DNA of 64,000 nt from Gilliamella sp. ESL0443 (GCF_019469165.1 NZ_CP048263.1:1984001-2048000); one strand, 5' to 3'; positions 48,818 through 60,605 are shown, numbered from the stretch's first letter. Notes: generated by a model from the letters alone, not told the origin. Program-made: numbers and translations.

Positions 48818-50299
48818 TTATTTATTATGATATCTTTTATATGCTTGTTCAAAATGATCTTCGACTATTTCATTTGGTTTTTTATCTAATAAACTAAAAA
48901 TAACTATTGCTATTGACGCAAATAAAAAGCCAGGAATCAATGAATATAAATTAAACCAATTGAAATTTATCCAAAGTAAAACGGTAATTGCTCCCGTTAT
49001 CATTCCTGCTAATGCACCATTACGAGTCATTCGCGCCCAGAAAACCGAAAAGACAACAATAGGACCAAATGCCGCTCCAAATCCTGCCCAAGCATGACTG
49101 ACTAAATCAAGCACACTGTTATTTGGGTTTATTGCGAGTAAAATAGCAATAACTGAAACTAATAAGACCATAACACGCCCAACCCAAACTAATTCTCGTT
49201 GTTTAGCCTTTGGTCTGATAAATGCTCGATAGAAATCTTCAGTTAATGCACTTGAACAAACTAATAATTGGCAACTTAGGGTACTCATTACTGCAGCTAA
49301 GATAGCTGCAAGCAAAATACCTGCAATCCACGGATTAAAAAGTAATTTAGATAATTCGATGAAAATACGTTCATGCTTACCATCATTAATTAAATAAGCT
49401 AAATTTGGATTGTTAGCAAAAAAAGCTATGCCAAAGAAACCAACTGTAATAGCACCAGCTAAACACAAAATCATCCACGTCATACTAATTCGACGAGCAT
49501 TTTTCATTACTTCATGTGAATCAGCAGCCATAAACCTTGCTAAAATATGGGGCTGACCAAAATAACCAAGTCCCCATCCTAATAAAGAGATAATGGCAAT
49601 AAAATCCATATGTGAAAAGATGTTTGTATAATCGGGATTTAATGATTGAATATTAGCCAACGCATCTGAAAAACCCCCAGCATTTATCATAACCATGATT
49701 GGGGTTAAAATTAATGCAAACATCATTAAACTAGCTTGAATAGTATCTGTCCAGCTGACCGCTAAAAAACCACCGATAAAAGTATAAGCAATGGTTGCAC
49801 CTGCACCAGCAAGCATAGCCCAGCCATAACTAAGGCCAAATGTACTTTCAAATAATTTAGCGCCAGCAACTACACCAGAAGCACAATAAATTGTGAAAAA
49901 GATTAAAATTATTACTGCCGAAATAATTCTTAGTAATGAGCTGTTATCGTCAAATCGACGAGAAAAATAATCAGGTAAAGTTAATGAATTATGATTTATT
50001 TCAGTAAAAACTCTTAGTCTACCCGCAATAAGAAGCCAATTTAAATAAGCACCAATTATTAAACCTATTGCAATCCAACTTTGTGAAATACCAAATAAAA
50101 AGACTGCACCCGGCAATCCCATTAATAACCAACCACTCATATCAGAAGCACCAGCAGAAAGTGCAGTCACTACACTACCGATACGTCGCCCACCTAATAT
50201 GTAATCACCAAAATTTCGCGTTGCACGGAATGCAAAAAAACCGATAGCAATCATTCCTAATATGTAAACAGCAAAGGTGACAATCATTGGTAATGACAT
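48818..50299 (-). CDS. putP: sodium/proline symporter PutP
   Basis: SSS-family transporter of 493 residues with about 13 transmembrane helices. GGRRIGSVVTALSAGASDMSGWLLMGLPGA contains the Na+/proline site region (here cited as SAGASDMSGW and LMGLPGA), plus AWAGFGAAFGPIV near the end. Proline uptake for nutrition or osmoprotection. No putA is next to it. Single gene, divergent from nth. Confidence 0.93.
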   Translation of the reverse strand: MSLPMIVTFAVYILGMIAIGFFAFRATRNFGDYILGGRRIGSVVTALSAGASDMSGWLLMGLPGAVFLFGISQSWIAIGLIIGAYLNWLLIAGRLRVFTEINHNSLTLPDYFSRRFDDNSSLLRIISAVIILIFFTIYCASGVVAGAKLFESTFGLSYGWAMLAGAGATIAYTFIGGFLAVSWTDTIQASLMMFALILTPIMVMINAGGFSDALANIQSLNPDYTNIFSHMDFIAIISLLGWGLGYFGQPHILARFMAADSHEVMKNARRISMTWMILCLAGAITVGFFGIAFFANNPNLAYLINDGKHERIFIELSKLLFNPWIAGILLAAILAAVMSTLSCQLLVCSSALTEDFYRAFIRPKAKQRELVWVGRVMVLLVSVIAILLAINPNNSVLDLVSHAWAGFGAAFGPIVVFSVFWARMTRNGALAGMITGAITVLLWINFNWFNLYSLIPGFLFASIAIVIFSLLDKKPNEIVEDHFEQAYKRYHNK

Positions 50300-50561
50300 T
50301 TTTATAATAAACCTTGAATGATGAAATTAAAAAATAGTTGGCTAGCTTACCACAAAAAGCCAATGCTAAAAAGCAGGTGATTACTGCAGGTAAATATTAA
50401 ATAAAAAAGAAAAAACAATTCAAAAGTAAAAATATTTTATTATTTTCCAATAGATAGATTTTTAATAGTCTTAACTTTTATAAAAACTCAATAGATCCTA
50501 CGGTTAAATCTAAAATAAAAGTATATAATATTAATTAACCATCTTATGTTTATAATATATT

Positions 50562-51200
50562 GTGAAACAATCAACACGAATACAAATTTTAGAAAGACTA
50601 AAAGATCATATTAAAGATCCTACAACAGAATTGGTGTATCAAACACCGTTCGAGCTACTTATTGCCGTTGTGCTTTCAGCCCAAGCTACAGATGTTAGTG
50701 TTAATAAAGCTACAAAACCGTTATTTGCGATTGCAAACACTGCAGAGCAAATTTTAGCGTTAGGCGTCGATAAATTAAAAGATTATATCCGCACAATAGG
50801 TTTATATAATAGTAAAGCTGAAAACATTATTAAAACTTGTCAGATTTTGGTTGATAAATATCAAGGACAAGTCCCCGAAAACTTTGATTCATTAATTGCG
50901 CTACCTGGTGTGGGTAGAAAAACAGCCAACGTTGTGTTAAATACAGCTTTCGGCTGGCCAACTATTGCGGTCGATACACATATATTTAGGGTAAGTAATC
51001 GAACTGGTTTTGCTCCAGGTAAAACCGTTGAAGCAGTTGAAGAGAAGTTACTAAAAGTGGTACCAAAGGAGTACAAAATAAATTGTCACCATTGGTTAAT
51101 ATTACATGGTAGATATACGTGTATTGCTAGAAAACCTCGTTGTGGATCTTGTGTTATTGAAGATTTGTGTGAATTTAAAGAAAAAGTTTATCCAGAGTAA
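50562..51200 (+). CDS. nth: endonuclease III
   Basis: DNA glycosylase/AP lyase for oxidised pyrimidines, 212 residues (E. coli 211). HhH motif LPGVGRKTANVVL with catalytic Lys, catalytic Asp in VDTHIFRV, and the [4Fe-4S] cluster motif CIARKPRCGSCVIEDLC. The start is a GTG at 50562, which matches the length of the family. Followed after 6 nt by smrB. Confidence 0.95.
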   Translation: MKQSTRIQILERLKDHIKDPTTELVYQTPFELLIAVVLSAQATDVSVNKATKPLFAIANTAEQILALGVDKLKDYIRTIGLYNSKAENIIKTCQILVDKYQGQVPENFDSLIALPGVGRKTANVVLNTAFGWPTIAVDTHIFRVSNRTGFAPGKTVEAVEEKLLKVVPKEYKINCHHWLILHGRYTCIARKPRCGSCVIEDLCEFKEKVYPE

Positions 51201-51206
51201 GAATCA

Positions 51207-51737
51207 ATGTCGAATAAATTTATATTAGATCATGAAGACATAGACTTGTTTAAAAATAGTATTGGTAAAACCAAACAGCTCAAACAAGATACTGTGATTC
51301 ATAAACCTCAAAAACGATCTCAAAAGCTAATAGAAAATCAAAAAATTCAACATGAAAAAGTAAATAATGAATTTTACTTTTCTGATGATTACCAACCTCT
51401 ATTACAAGAAGATCCGATTCGTTATAGTCGTGAAAACTCAGATCCTAATGAATTGAAAAAATTACGACGTGGATTTTATGCACCTGAATTCTTTTTAGAT
51501 TTACATGGATTAACTCTGCAAGAAGCGAAAAAAGAAATAGCAGCATTAATCGCCGTTTGTTTAAAAGAAAATGCCAATTGCGCTTGCATCATGTATGGGC
51601 ACGGTAAAAACATATTAAAAAAACAAACCCCAATGTGGTTAGCCCAGCATCCTAATATCATTTGTTTTCATCAAGCACCGAAAGAATTTGGCGGCAGTGC
51701 AGCATTACTTATTTTATTTGATACCATCAATAACTAA
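51207..51737 (+). CDS. smrB: ribosome rescue endonuclease SmrB
   Basis: Smr-domain nuclease of 176 residues (E. coli SmrB 183) that cuts mRNA between collided ribosomes. N-terminal TKQLKQDTVIHKPQKR and the Smr domain (about 92-172) with FLDLHGLTLQEAKKE and the GHGKNILK catalytic loop are conserved. It follows nth after 6 nt. Confidence 0.92.
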   Translation: MSNKFILDHEDIDLFKNSIGKTKQLKQDTVIHKPQKRSQKLIENQKIQHEKVNNEFYFSDDYQPLLQEDPIRYSRENSDPNELKKLRRGFYAPEFFLDLHGLTLQEAKKEIAALIAVCLKENANCACIMYGHGKNILKKQTPMWLAQHPNIICFHQAPKEFGGSAALLILFDTINN

Positions 51738-51770
51738 AAAATAAATTTTAAATATATAAGGAATAAAAAA

Positions 51771-52130
51771 ATGAAATTATTAAAAAAAATAAAACATGTT
51801 TATTTATTTCTAATACTTGCTATCTTTATAACTGCATGTGGCGGACTTGATGCAATTCCTTCAGAAAAAAGTAACTATATTGGCAAATGGCAAGGTGAAT
51901 ATATGGTGATAACTATCACTAAAGACGCCAAAGTTATTTACAATTATAAAAAAGATGGGGTAACTAAAAGCGTTGAAGGGCCGATACAAGAATTTATTGG
52001 TGATGATTTTAAAGTAGGGGTTTTAGGTTTAAATTCTTTATTCAAAGTAAGTAAGCCTCCTTATTTTGAGGAGGATCAATGGAAAATGGTCATTGATGAT
52101 CAATTAGTTATCAAAACATCGTATTTTTAA
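51771..52130 (+). CDS. small lipoprotein of unknown function
   Basis: Protein of 119 residues with a lipoprotein signal (IFITACGG; Cys23) after AAGGAATAAAAAAATG. The mature part looks like a small beta-barrel or lipocalin-like domain (IGKWQGEYMVITITKD, then DQWKMVIDDQLVI). No family recognised. It is just upstream (in map terms) of the convergent RyhB-like RNA gene, whose terminator lies 12 nt past its stop. Confidence 0.6.
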   Translation: MKLLKKIKHVYLFLILAIFITACGGLDAIPSEKSNYIGKWQGEYMVITITKDAKVIYNYKKDGVTKSVEGPIQEFIGDDFKVGVLGLNSLFKVSKPPYFEEDQWKMVIDDQLVIKTSYF

Positions 52131-52142
52131 TCACTTTAAAAT

Positions 52143-52240
52143 AAAAAAGCCAGCATAGTTGCGCTAGGCTGGCAAACATTGGAAGCAATGTGAGCAATGT
52201 CATACTTTTTCAGAAGTCTTGCGACGCTCTAATCAAGTAC
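52143..52240 (-). ncRNA. ryhB: RyhB-type iron-regulated small RNA
   Basis: RNA of about 98 nt, read on the minus strand. Its core GACATTGCTCACATTGCTTC (within 52180-52202), followed by CA, is the E. coli RyhB core as I know it. It is followed by a rho-independent terminator (52143-52173: GCCAGC and GCTGGC arms with an inner TAG/CTA, then six U) and preceded by a 5' hairpin with a GCAA tetraloop (52216-52225). A promoter and a Fur box sit just upstream. RyhB is an Hfq-dependent RNA made when iron is scarce, which pairs near ribosome sites of mRNAs for iron-using proteins. It fills the 333-bp gap between the lipoprotein gene and obgE. Its targets in this genome are unknown. Confidence 0.9.
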
Positions 52241-52246
52241 ATTTTA

Positions 52247-52275
52247 ATGATAATAATTCTCATTATTAAAAGCAA
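52247..52275 (-). promoter_or_regulatory. promoter of the RyhB-type RNA
   Basis: On the minus strand TTGCTT (52275-52270) and TATCAT (52252-52247) are separated by exactly 17 bp. Initiation would fall near G at 52240. Confidence 0.65.
52248..52262 (-). promoter_or_regulatory. Fur box over the ryhB promoter
   Basis: TGATAATAATTCTCA reads as the 7-1-7 Fur motif (TGATAATnATTATCA) with one mismatch. It lies between the -35 and -10 of the small-RNA promoter, where Fe-Fur would block transcription. Confidence 0.8.
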
Positions 52276-52372
52276 GCGTTTTTTTGATTTTTTTCAAAAA
52301 ATAAAAGAAAAATGTAAAACACCAATTTTTTTAATATGAAATCATTGTGTTAGCGTTAGAATAATAGAGAGG

Positions 52373-52401
52373 AATACAGGGCTATGTCACCCTGTATTTT
52401 T
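52373..52401 (+). terminator. hairpin between ryhB and obgE
   Basis: AATACAGGG (52373-52381) and CCCTGTATT (52390-52398) form a perfect 9-bp stem with an 8-nt loop and a T-run on +. In the minus direction it lies about 65 nt after the obgE stop and may terminate obgE, insulating ryhB; the A-rich side there is a poorer fit. Confidence 0.65.
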
Positions 52402-52463
52402 CGCAATGGTGATTTTTTAGTTAATAATTTGAAGTGATAAGTTTAACCTATTTTAGGTTATTA

Positions 52464-54591
<2,128 letters not shown>

Positions 54592-54623
54592 AATGAATTA
54601 ATTTATATAAATTTCACGAAATG

Positions 54624-54650
54624 AAAAAAGCCCCACAATAACTGTGAGGC
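54624..54650 (-). terminator. terminator after rpmA
   Basis: On the minus strand GCCTCACA (54650-54643) pairs with TGTGGGGC (54637-54630, one G-T pair) around a 5-nt loop, then six T (54629-54624). It sits between rpmA and yhbE, so it should reduce read-through from the ribosomal genes into yhbE-obgE. Confidence 0.8.
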
Positions 54651-54677
54651 TTCTATAACTTATGAACCGCTGGTTTA

Positions 54678-54938
54678 TTAGCTGTTAGCAACTACACTAA
54701 CATAACGGCGGTTTTTAGGTCCTTTAACTTCAAACTTAACTTGTCCATCAACTAACGCGAATAGGGTATGATCACGACCACAACCTACATTAGTGCCTGG
54801 GTGGAATTGAGTTCCACGTTGACGAACTAAAATATTACCAGCAAGAACTTCTTGAGAACCATAACGTTTAACACCTAAACGTTTACTCTGGGAATCACGA
54901 CCATTACGTGATGAACCACCAGCCTTCTTATGTGCCAT
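54678..54938 (-). CDS. rpmA: 50S ribosomal protein L27
   Basis: L27 of 86 residues with N-terminal [17 protein letters not shown], which reaches the peptidyl-transferase centre, and the core [20 protein letters not shown]. It follows rplU after 15 nt. Confidence 0.97.
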   Translation of the reverse strand: MAHKKAGGSSRNGRDSQSKRLGVKRYGSQEVLAGNILVRQRGTQFHPGTNVGCGRDHTLFALVDGQVKFEVKGPKNRRYVSVVANS

Positions 54939-54953
54939 TGTTCGATACTCCTA

Positions 54954-55262
54954 TTAAGCGATTGCAGTGATCTTCACATCAGTGAACCACTGACGGTGAC
55001 CTTGTTGTTTACGATAGTGTTTACGACGACGGAATTTAACAATTTTCACTTTCTCGCCACGACCGTGCTCAACAATCTCTGCTTTAACTGTTGCACCTTC
55101 AACAAACGGAGCACCAACTTTGATGTCTTCACCATTTGCTACCATTAAAACTTTATCGAAAACAACTTCTGCACCTGTTTCGACTTCAATTTTTTCCAAG
55201 CGAACGACTTGTCCTTCGCTAACTCGGTGTTGTTTACCACCACTTTGGAAAACTGCGTACAT
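54954..55262 (-). CDS. rplU: 50S ribosomal protein L21
   Basis: L21 of 102 residues (E. coli 103). [17 protein letters not shown] and the C-terminal [16 protein letters not shown] are diagnostic. First gene of the rplU-rpmA unit, with a strong promoter at 55340-55368. Confidence 0.97.
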   Translation of the reverse strand: MYAVFQSGGKQHRVSEGQVVRLEKIEVETGAEVVFDKVLMVANGEDIKVGAPFVEGATVKAEIVEHGRGEKVKIVKFRRRKHYRKQQGHRQWFTDVKITAIA

Positions 55263-55339
55263 ACTTAACTCCGCAATAAAAAGCAGACGATTCCTGATTT
55301 AACATATATGTCTGCATTGATTAATCTTATAGGGCGTGA

Positions 55340-55368
55340 ATTTTACGCAAAATTTATGCTTGTTGCAA
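55340..55368 (-). promoter_or_regulatory. promoter of rplU-rpmA
   Basis: On the minus strand TTGCAA (55368-55363) and TAAAAT (55345-55340) are 17 bp apart, giving a leader of about 70 nt before rplU. Confidence 0.65.
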
Positions 55369-55494
55369 GCGCTGTTTAATAAAAGATCGCAAAAAGTCAT
55401 AAAAAAGATCTTTGATCAACGGTTTTCACGATACAATAGCGCTAAATTATTATTTATTTAAACAATATTTAACACAAAAATATTGAGTATCGAT

Positions 55495-57303
55495 ATGCTA
55501 AAAAGAAAATTTTGCTACAGTGCATCTATTTTAAATCGTTTAACACTTTTAATGTTTTCTTTAGGTGCCATGGCGTTATTAGCTTTGTTTTTATCAATAC
55601 AAGTAGCTAATGATACTAAAGGCAGTGCTTATATGATAAACCAATTGGGTTTAATTAGGATGAAAAGCTATCAATTTTTAGCCATGATCCCGATTGAAAA
55701 AAAGGACTATGATCGACTTAATATTTTTAATGATATTCCGTCTTCTGAGCAATTAAAATTATTTGAACGTTACCATTTAATTGATGAGCTTAACCAATTA
55801 CAGTCTCAATGGATAACTGATATTGTCCCCAAAATTAAACAAGCAAACAGTATAGATGAAATAAAAAATGAAATTGATAAGTTTGTAACTCAGACCGATA
55901 AATTAGTCCATCAAATTGATCAAAAAACAGAAAATCAAATCCATTATATATCACAACTGCAATTTGTTTTTATCATTCTTATTGTTCTATTTCTTCTTGC
56001 GCAAATTTACTATTTACGTCGTTATCTTCTTGCGCCTTGGCGCAAATTAATAAATATGGCTGAATCTATTTCGCAACATAACTTTAGCCAACGATTTAAC
56101 AGTAAGAAAAGTAAAAAGAACGAATTTGATTTATTGGGGCAAGCCTTCAATGAAATGGCAGAACAAATTGAATTGCAGTACCAATTATTAGAAGAACGTG
56201 TCACAGAAAAAACTGCCGAATTACAACAAATCAATAAAATATTGTCGTTTCAGTATCAAGCTATAAAACAACTGCACACATCAGATCCATTATGTGAACG
56301 CTTTTTAATTATACTCCGCCAGCTTGAGGAATTAGTGCCATTAACACAGTTTCAAATTCGTTTTTATGAGTCGGATAATATAGAACATTATCAACAAATC
56401 AGCTATGCCAACCAACAAAGACTACCTTATTGCCAAAATTCAGAATGTAACGCTTGCCTTATTCCATCAAAATCTTATCAAGAAAATGGATTTCAACGTT
56501 ATTGGTATCTTCAAGAAAAAGGTGAAAAATTTGGTATTTTATTTGCTCTACAACCATCAACAATGCATCTAAGTGCAGAACAAGAAAATTTAATTACAGC
56601 CTTAGTCGAGCAAATGACGACAGCACTAATGCTTGATAGGCAAATAGAACAACAAAAACAATATCTATTAATGAAAGAGCGCTCAGCAATGGCCAGAGAG
56701 CTACATGACTCTATAGCACAATCTCTTTCTTGTTTAAAAATTCATCTTAGTTGCTTACAAATGCAACCAGATTTAACCTCACAGACAAGTAGTGATTTGC
56801 TAGCTATTATGCGTACAGAAGTTAATATTACATATTCTCAATTAAGAGAATTAATAACTTCTTTTCGTTTACGTCTTAATCAAACCGGTTTTTATGCCAG
56901 CTTAATGGAATTGATCGAAGAATTTAATCAAAAATTGAAATTTAAAATACAAGCTGAATATCAACTACCTCTCAATGTCATTAAGAGCAAATATGCATTC
57001 CATCTATTGCAATGTGTACGCGAATCTTTAAATAATATTTATAAACATGCTAATGCAACACAAGTTAAAATAAGTTTAACTATTGATGATAACCAGATTA
57101 TTACTGTCAGCATAAAAGATAATGGTATTGGTTTACAAAATAATGCTAATCAAGATAATCATTATGGATTAATAATTATGCGTGATAGAGTTGGAATATT
57201 AAATGGAAATTTAACCATTAATAGTAAGCCTAATCTAGGTACTGAGATTGTAATAACGTTTAAAGCAACTACAATGATCCCATTTAAAATGATAGAAGAA
57301 TAA
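55495..57303 (+). CDS. narX: nitrate/nitrite sensor kinase NarX, with altered P-box
   Basis: Sensor kinase of 602 residues from the ATG at 55495 (a TTG at 55483 has no ribosome site); E. coli NarX is 598. Two transmembrane helices flank a periplasmic helical sensor. HAMP (PWRKLINMAESISQHNFSQR), a Cys cluster (CQNSECNACL), the NarX-type H-box ARELHDSIAQSLSCLKIHLS and a HATPase domain follow. The nitrate-binding P-box, AGSLRMQSYR in E. coli, reads LGLIRMKSYQ, so one of its two Arg residues is Gln (Q60). Sensing may be altered. narL begins 3 nt downstream. Confidence 0.87.
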   Translation: MLKRKFCYSASILNRLTLLMFSLGAMALLALFLSIQVANDTKGSAYMINQLGLIRMKSYQFLAMIPIEKKDYDRLNIFNDIPSSEQLKLFERYHLIDELNQLQSQWITDIVPKIKQANSIDEIKNEIDKFVTQTDKLVHQIDQKTENQIHYISQLQFVFIILIVLFLLAQIYYLRRYLLAPWRKLINMAESISQHNFSQRFNSKKSKKNEFDLLGQAFNEMAEQIELQYQLLEERVTEKTAELQQINKILSFQYQAIKQLHTSDPLCERFLIILRQLEELVPLTQFQIRFYESDNIEHYQQISYANQQRLPYCQNSECNACLIPSKSYQENGFQRYWYLQEKGEKFGILFALQPSTMHLSAEQENLITALVEQMTTALMLDRQIEQQKQYLLMKERSAMARELHDSIAQSLSCLKIHLSCLQMQPDLTSQTSSDLLAIMRTEVNITYSQLRELITSFRLRLNQTGFYASLMELIEEFNQKLKFKIQAEYQLPLNVIKSKYAFHLLQCVRESLNNIYKHANATQVKISLTIDDNQIITVSIKDNGIGLQNNANQDNHYGLIIMRDRVGILNGNLTINSKPNLGTEIVITFKATTMIPFKMIEE

Positions 57304-57306
57304 CAA

Positions 57307-57960
57307 ATGGAACAAGTTAAAAGTTCAATATTACTTATTGATGATCATCCCATGTTAAGAAATGGGGTTAAGCAGCTTATAAAAACAATCAATAATTTTG
57401 AGGTTATCGGTGAAACAGGCTCTGGCTTAGAAGGGGTTATGCTTGCAGAAACACTTGATCCGGACATTATATTATTAGATATCAATATGAATGATGTGAA
57501 TGGATTAGAAATCTTGCGTTATTTACGAGAAAAAAATATTTCTGCACGAATCATTATATTTACTGTATCAGATGCAAAAGAAGATATCATTACTGCTATC
57601 AAAACCGGTGCTGATGGCTATTTATTAAAAGATATGGAACCGGAAAACCTTCTGAAAGCATTAATAGATATTTCTGAAGGCAAAATCACCATGGATGAAG
57701 CAATTTCACCTATTATTCTTGATTATATGCGTCATGGTGGAGGCACGACTACAAATCAGTCCCATAATATTAATTTACTCACACCAAGAGAACGAGAAAT
57801 ATTTAATTTATTAGTTCAAGGATTATCAAATAAATTAATAGCGAAAGAGTTAGATATTGTCGAAAACACAGTAAAAGTCCATATAAAAAGTATATTTAAA
57901 AAATTAAATTTTAAATCAAGAATGGAAATGACTGTATGGTATTTACAAAGTAAAGAATAG
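57307..57960 (+). CDS. narL: nitrate/nitrite response regulator NarL
   Basis: Response regulator of 217 residues (E. coli 216). Receiver: LLIDDHPMLRNGVKQLI, phospho-acceptor Asp in IILLDINMNDVNG, Lys in GYLLKDMEPENLL. C-terminal LuxR-type HTH: LTPREREIFNLLVQGLSNK and ENTVKVHIKSIFKKL. With narX it probably controls the nirBDC-cysG genes that face it. No narGHJI or napABC is in the window. Confidence 0.92.
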   Translation: MEQVKSSILLIDDHPMLRNGVKQLIKTINNFEVIGETGSGLEGVMLAETLDPDIILLDINMNDVNGLEILRYLREKNISARIIIFTVSDAKEDIITAIKTGADGYLLKDMEPENLLKALIDISEGKITMDEAISPIILDYMRHGGGTTTNQSHNINLLTPREREIFNLLVQGLSNKLIAKELDIVENTVKVHIKSIFKKLNFKSRMEMTVWYLQSKE

Positions 57961-57997
57961 CTAGTACTAATTATGCCATTCTTCACTTTATCTAACA

Positions 57998-59371
57998 TTA
58001 AAGTTTAGAAAACCAATTTAACTTTTTGCGTAATGCAACTACACGTCCAATAATAATTAAACTAGGACTACAAGCATGTAATGCAAGTTGAGTAAGATCA
58101 CATAATAATCCCTCTACAACTTTCTGATTGGCTTTTGTACCTTCTTCTACTATAGCCACAGGTATATTACTATCCATACCATGTTTAATTAATTGTGTTT
58201 TAATATTTTCTGCTTGTGATAATCCCATATAAAAAACGAGAGTCTGTTTTTCAGCAGCTAAACTTTGCCAATCCAAATGAGTGCCATCTTTCAAATGCCC
58301 CGTAATTAAACGAACACTATGAGCATAATCACGATGAGTTAATGGTATTCCACTATAGGCTGAGCATCCTGAAGCAGCTGTAATTCCTGGTACTAACGAA
58401 AAAGGAATATTAGCATCAAATAGTGTTTCAAGCTCTTCTCCGCCTCGACCAAAAATGAAGGGGTCACCACCTTTAAGTCTTACTACTCGCAACCCTTTTT
58501 GGGCTTGCTCAAGTAATATTTGATTAATTTGTTCTTGTGGCACACAATGAAAACCAGGCCGCTTACCGACAAAAATTCGCTGAGCATCTCGTCGAGCTAA
58601 ATTCATTATTTCATCGGATACTAATCGATCGTAAACAATAATATCGGCTTGTTGAATTTGTTGAAGAGCTTTTAATGTCAACAACCCTGGGTCACCCGGA
58701 CCGGCACCAACTAAAACCACTTCACCTCGATAATCAACGGGCTCTTCAAATAATTCATTAGTTAACATTTCAACTTTTTCTGAATCATTATTAGCTATAG
58801 CTTGAGCTAACCTATCATGTGTAAATAGCTTTTCCCAGAATCTTCTTCGTTCAGTCATGCTTTGATAAGTTGCTTTTACTTTATTACGCAAATAACCAGC
58901 ATATTTCGCTAGTTTGCCAATATTTTGCGGTAAAATCGCTTCTAGTTTTTCACGTAATAACCGTGCCAATACAGGAGCATGACCTTCTGAAGATATCGCA
59001 ACCATTATTGGAGAGCGATCAATAATAGAAGGCATAATAAAACTAGCACCTTTAGGTGAATCAACGATATTACAAAAAATACGTCGCTTTTCTGATTCTA
59101 TACTGACTTGCTGATTGGTTTGTTGACAATCTGTTGCGGCAATAACTAACCATTTATTATCGAGTAGTTGTGTATCAAATTCACCTTGTATTAAAACCAA
59201 TTGTTTTTGTTCTTGCCAACAGACAAATTGCTGAGTAAATTCAAGAGCATTGACAGTTAAATTTGCGCCAGCTTCAAGCAATAACCGAGCTTTACGCTCG
59301 GCTATTTCCCCACCACCAACTAATAAGCAATCACGGTTTTCTAATTTACAAAATAAAGGTAAATAATCCAT
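57998..59371 (-). CDS. cysG: trifunctional siroheme synthase CysG
   Basis: Makes siroheme from uroporphyrinogen III. From the ATG at 59371 it has 457 residues, as in E. coli (start MDYLPLF resembles MDHLPIF). N-terminal precorrin-2 dehydrogenase/ferrochelatase with Rossmann [21 protein letters not shown] (landmark [14 protein letters not shown]), and a C-terminal methyltransferase ([31 protein letters not shown]). It follows nirC in the enteric nirBDC-cysG order and supplies the NirB cofactor. Confidence 0.95.
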   Translation of the reverse strand: MDYLPLFCKLENRDCLLVGGGEIAERKARLLLEAGANLTVNALEFTQQFVCWQEQKQLVLIQGEFDTQLLDNKWLVIAATDCQQTNQQVSIESEKRRIFCNIVDSPKGASFIMPSIIDRSPIMVAISSEGHAPVLARLLREKLEAILPQNIGKLAKYAGYLRNKVKATYQSMTERRRFWEKLFTHDRLAQAIANNDSEKVEMLTNELFEEPVDYRGEVVLVGAGPGDPGLLTLKALQQIQQADIIVYDRLVSDEIMNLARRDAQRIFVGKRPGFHCVPQEQINQILLEQAQKGLRVVRLKGGDPFIFGRGGEELETLFDANIPFSLVPGITAASGCSAYSGIPLTHRDYAHSVRLITGHLKDGTHLDWQSLAAEKQTLVFYMGLSQAENIKTQLIKHGMDSNIPVAIVEEGTKANQKVVEGLLCDLTQLALHACSPSLIIIGRVVALRKKLNWFSKL

Positions 59372-59482
59372 AGACTTTAAAAACAACCATTAATATCTTA
59401 TTGATCTAAAAAATTTACTGTTAATAATCCAATAATTCTTAAAAACAGTAAGCTAAACAATTACAACCTTATTCAATAATGA

Positions 59483-60250
59483 TTAAGGTCGATCTGCTTT
59501 AGGTGTTGAAAACCAATATCCTAAGCCCATAAAGAGTGCTCCAGATACTAAATTACCCAACGAAACCCATAACAAGTTATGCCCAATACCACCTAAAGTA
59601 TAGGCATCAGTATGATTTCCAAACCAAGAAAGAGAAAATAACGTCATATTAGCAACACTATGCTCATACCCACAAGCAATAAATGCCAATAAACACCACC
59701 ATATAGCAATAAATTTGGCTGAACCTTCAACTCGATTTGCCATCCAAATAGCTAAACAAACTAACCAATTACATAAAATTCCACGAAAAAATAGAGCCAT
59801 TGCGGGAGTGGATGTTTTTGCTAATGCCGCAGTATGTATAAGGGAAGTATCTGTTGCCAATAATGGGCTTGCCGCCCAATAAAATAAAGCAGCAACAAAA
59901 ATAGATCCCAGTAAATTGCCTAGCCACGTTTGTGGTAATACCCACCACATTTGAAAGTGTGTAATCTTTTTAGCTTGAACACCAAATGTTAAAAACATGG
60001 TATGCCCAGTAAATAACTCCGAGCCTGCTATAACAACTAAAGTTAATGCAATTCCAAATGTTGCTCCCATAACTAAAGGTCTAACTGATGCATCAAGCAA
60101 ATTACCCAGCGTAAAAATTAATATGATACCCAGACCAACATAAGCACCAGCCATAGCAGAACTTAGCCAAAACCCTATAGGATTGGTTTTAGCTAATTTA
60201 ACAATACGTGCTGCATTAACAGCACATTTATTAATTGTTTCTGTATACAT
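59483..60250 (-). CDS. nirC: nitrite transporter NirC
   Basis: FNT-family channel of 255 residues, six helices. GSELFTGHTMFLTFGV and NWLVCLAIWMANRVEGSAKF are FNT signatures. It lies 22 nt after nirD and 110 nt before cysG. Moves nitrite (and possibly formate) across the inner membrane. Confidence 0.92.
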   Translation of the reverse strand: MYTETINKCAVNAARIVKLAKTNPIGFWLSSAMAGAYVGLGIILIFTLGNLLDASVRPLVMGATFGIALTLVVIAGSELFTGHTMFLTFGVQAKKITHFQMWWVLPQTWLGNLLGSIFVAALFYWAASPLLATDTSLIHTAALAKTSTPAMALFFRGILCNWLVCLAIWMANRVEGSAKFIAIWWCLLAFIACGYEHSVANMTLFSLSWFGNHTDAYTLGGIGHNLLWVSLGNLVSGALFMGLGYWFSTPKADRP

Positions 60251-60272
60251 TTATTATTCCTATTTTTATTTA

Positions 60273-60605
60273 TTAGTTAAATTTAACTTTAACAAATCCA
60301 TCATTATCAATTTTGACCTCATAGTGTGCGATGGAATAACTTGCATCTTCAAAACAATAACCATCTTTTAAACGAAAGCGTTGTTTTTTCAGAGGACTAG
60401 CAACCCATAATTCATTTTCATGCTCACAAATAATCCCCCTAGAAAGCACACTAGCATTAGCAAAAGGATCAATATTACTAATCGCATAAAGCTCGTCAGA
60501 ATGAAAAGGACGAAAAACAGCGACATGCTCTTTACCAACTAAAGCACAAACCCCTGTTTCAGGAAAAATATCTTCAATTTTACAGATAGTTACCCATTGA
60601 CTCAT
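60273..60605 (-). CDS. nirD: nitrite reductase small subunit NirD
   Basis: Rieske-fold small subunit of NADH-nitrite reductase, 110 residues (E. coli 108). It keeps the Rieske-like frame (ISNIDPFANASVLSRGII, SPLKKQRFRLKDGYC) but lacks the cluster Cys/His pairs, as is normal for NirD. It follows nirB after 3 nt. Confidence 0.93.
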   Translation of the reverse strand: MSQWVTICKIEDIFPETGVCALVGKEHVAVFRPFHSDELYAISNIDPFANASVLSRGIICEHENELWVASPLKKQRFRLKDGYCFEDASYSIAHYEVKIDNDGFVKVKFN

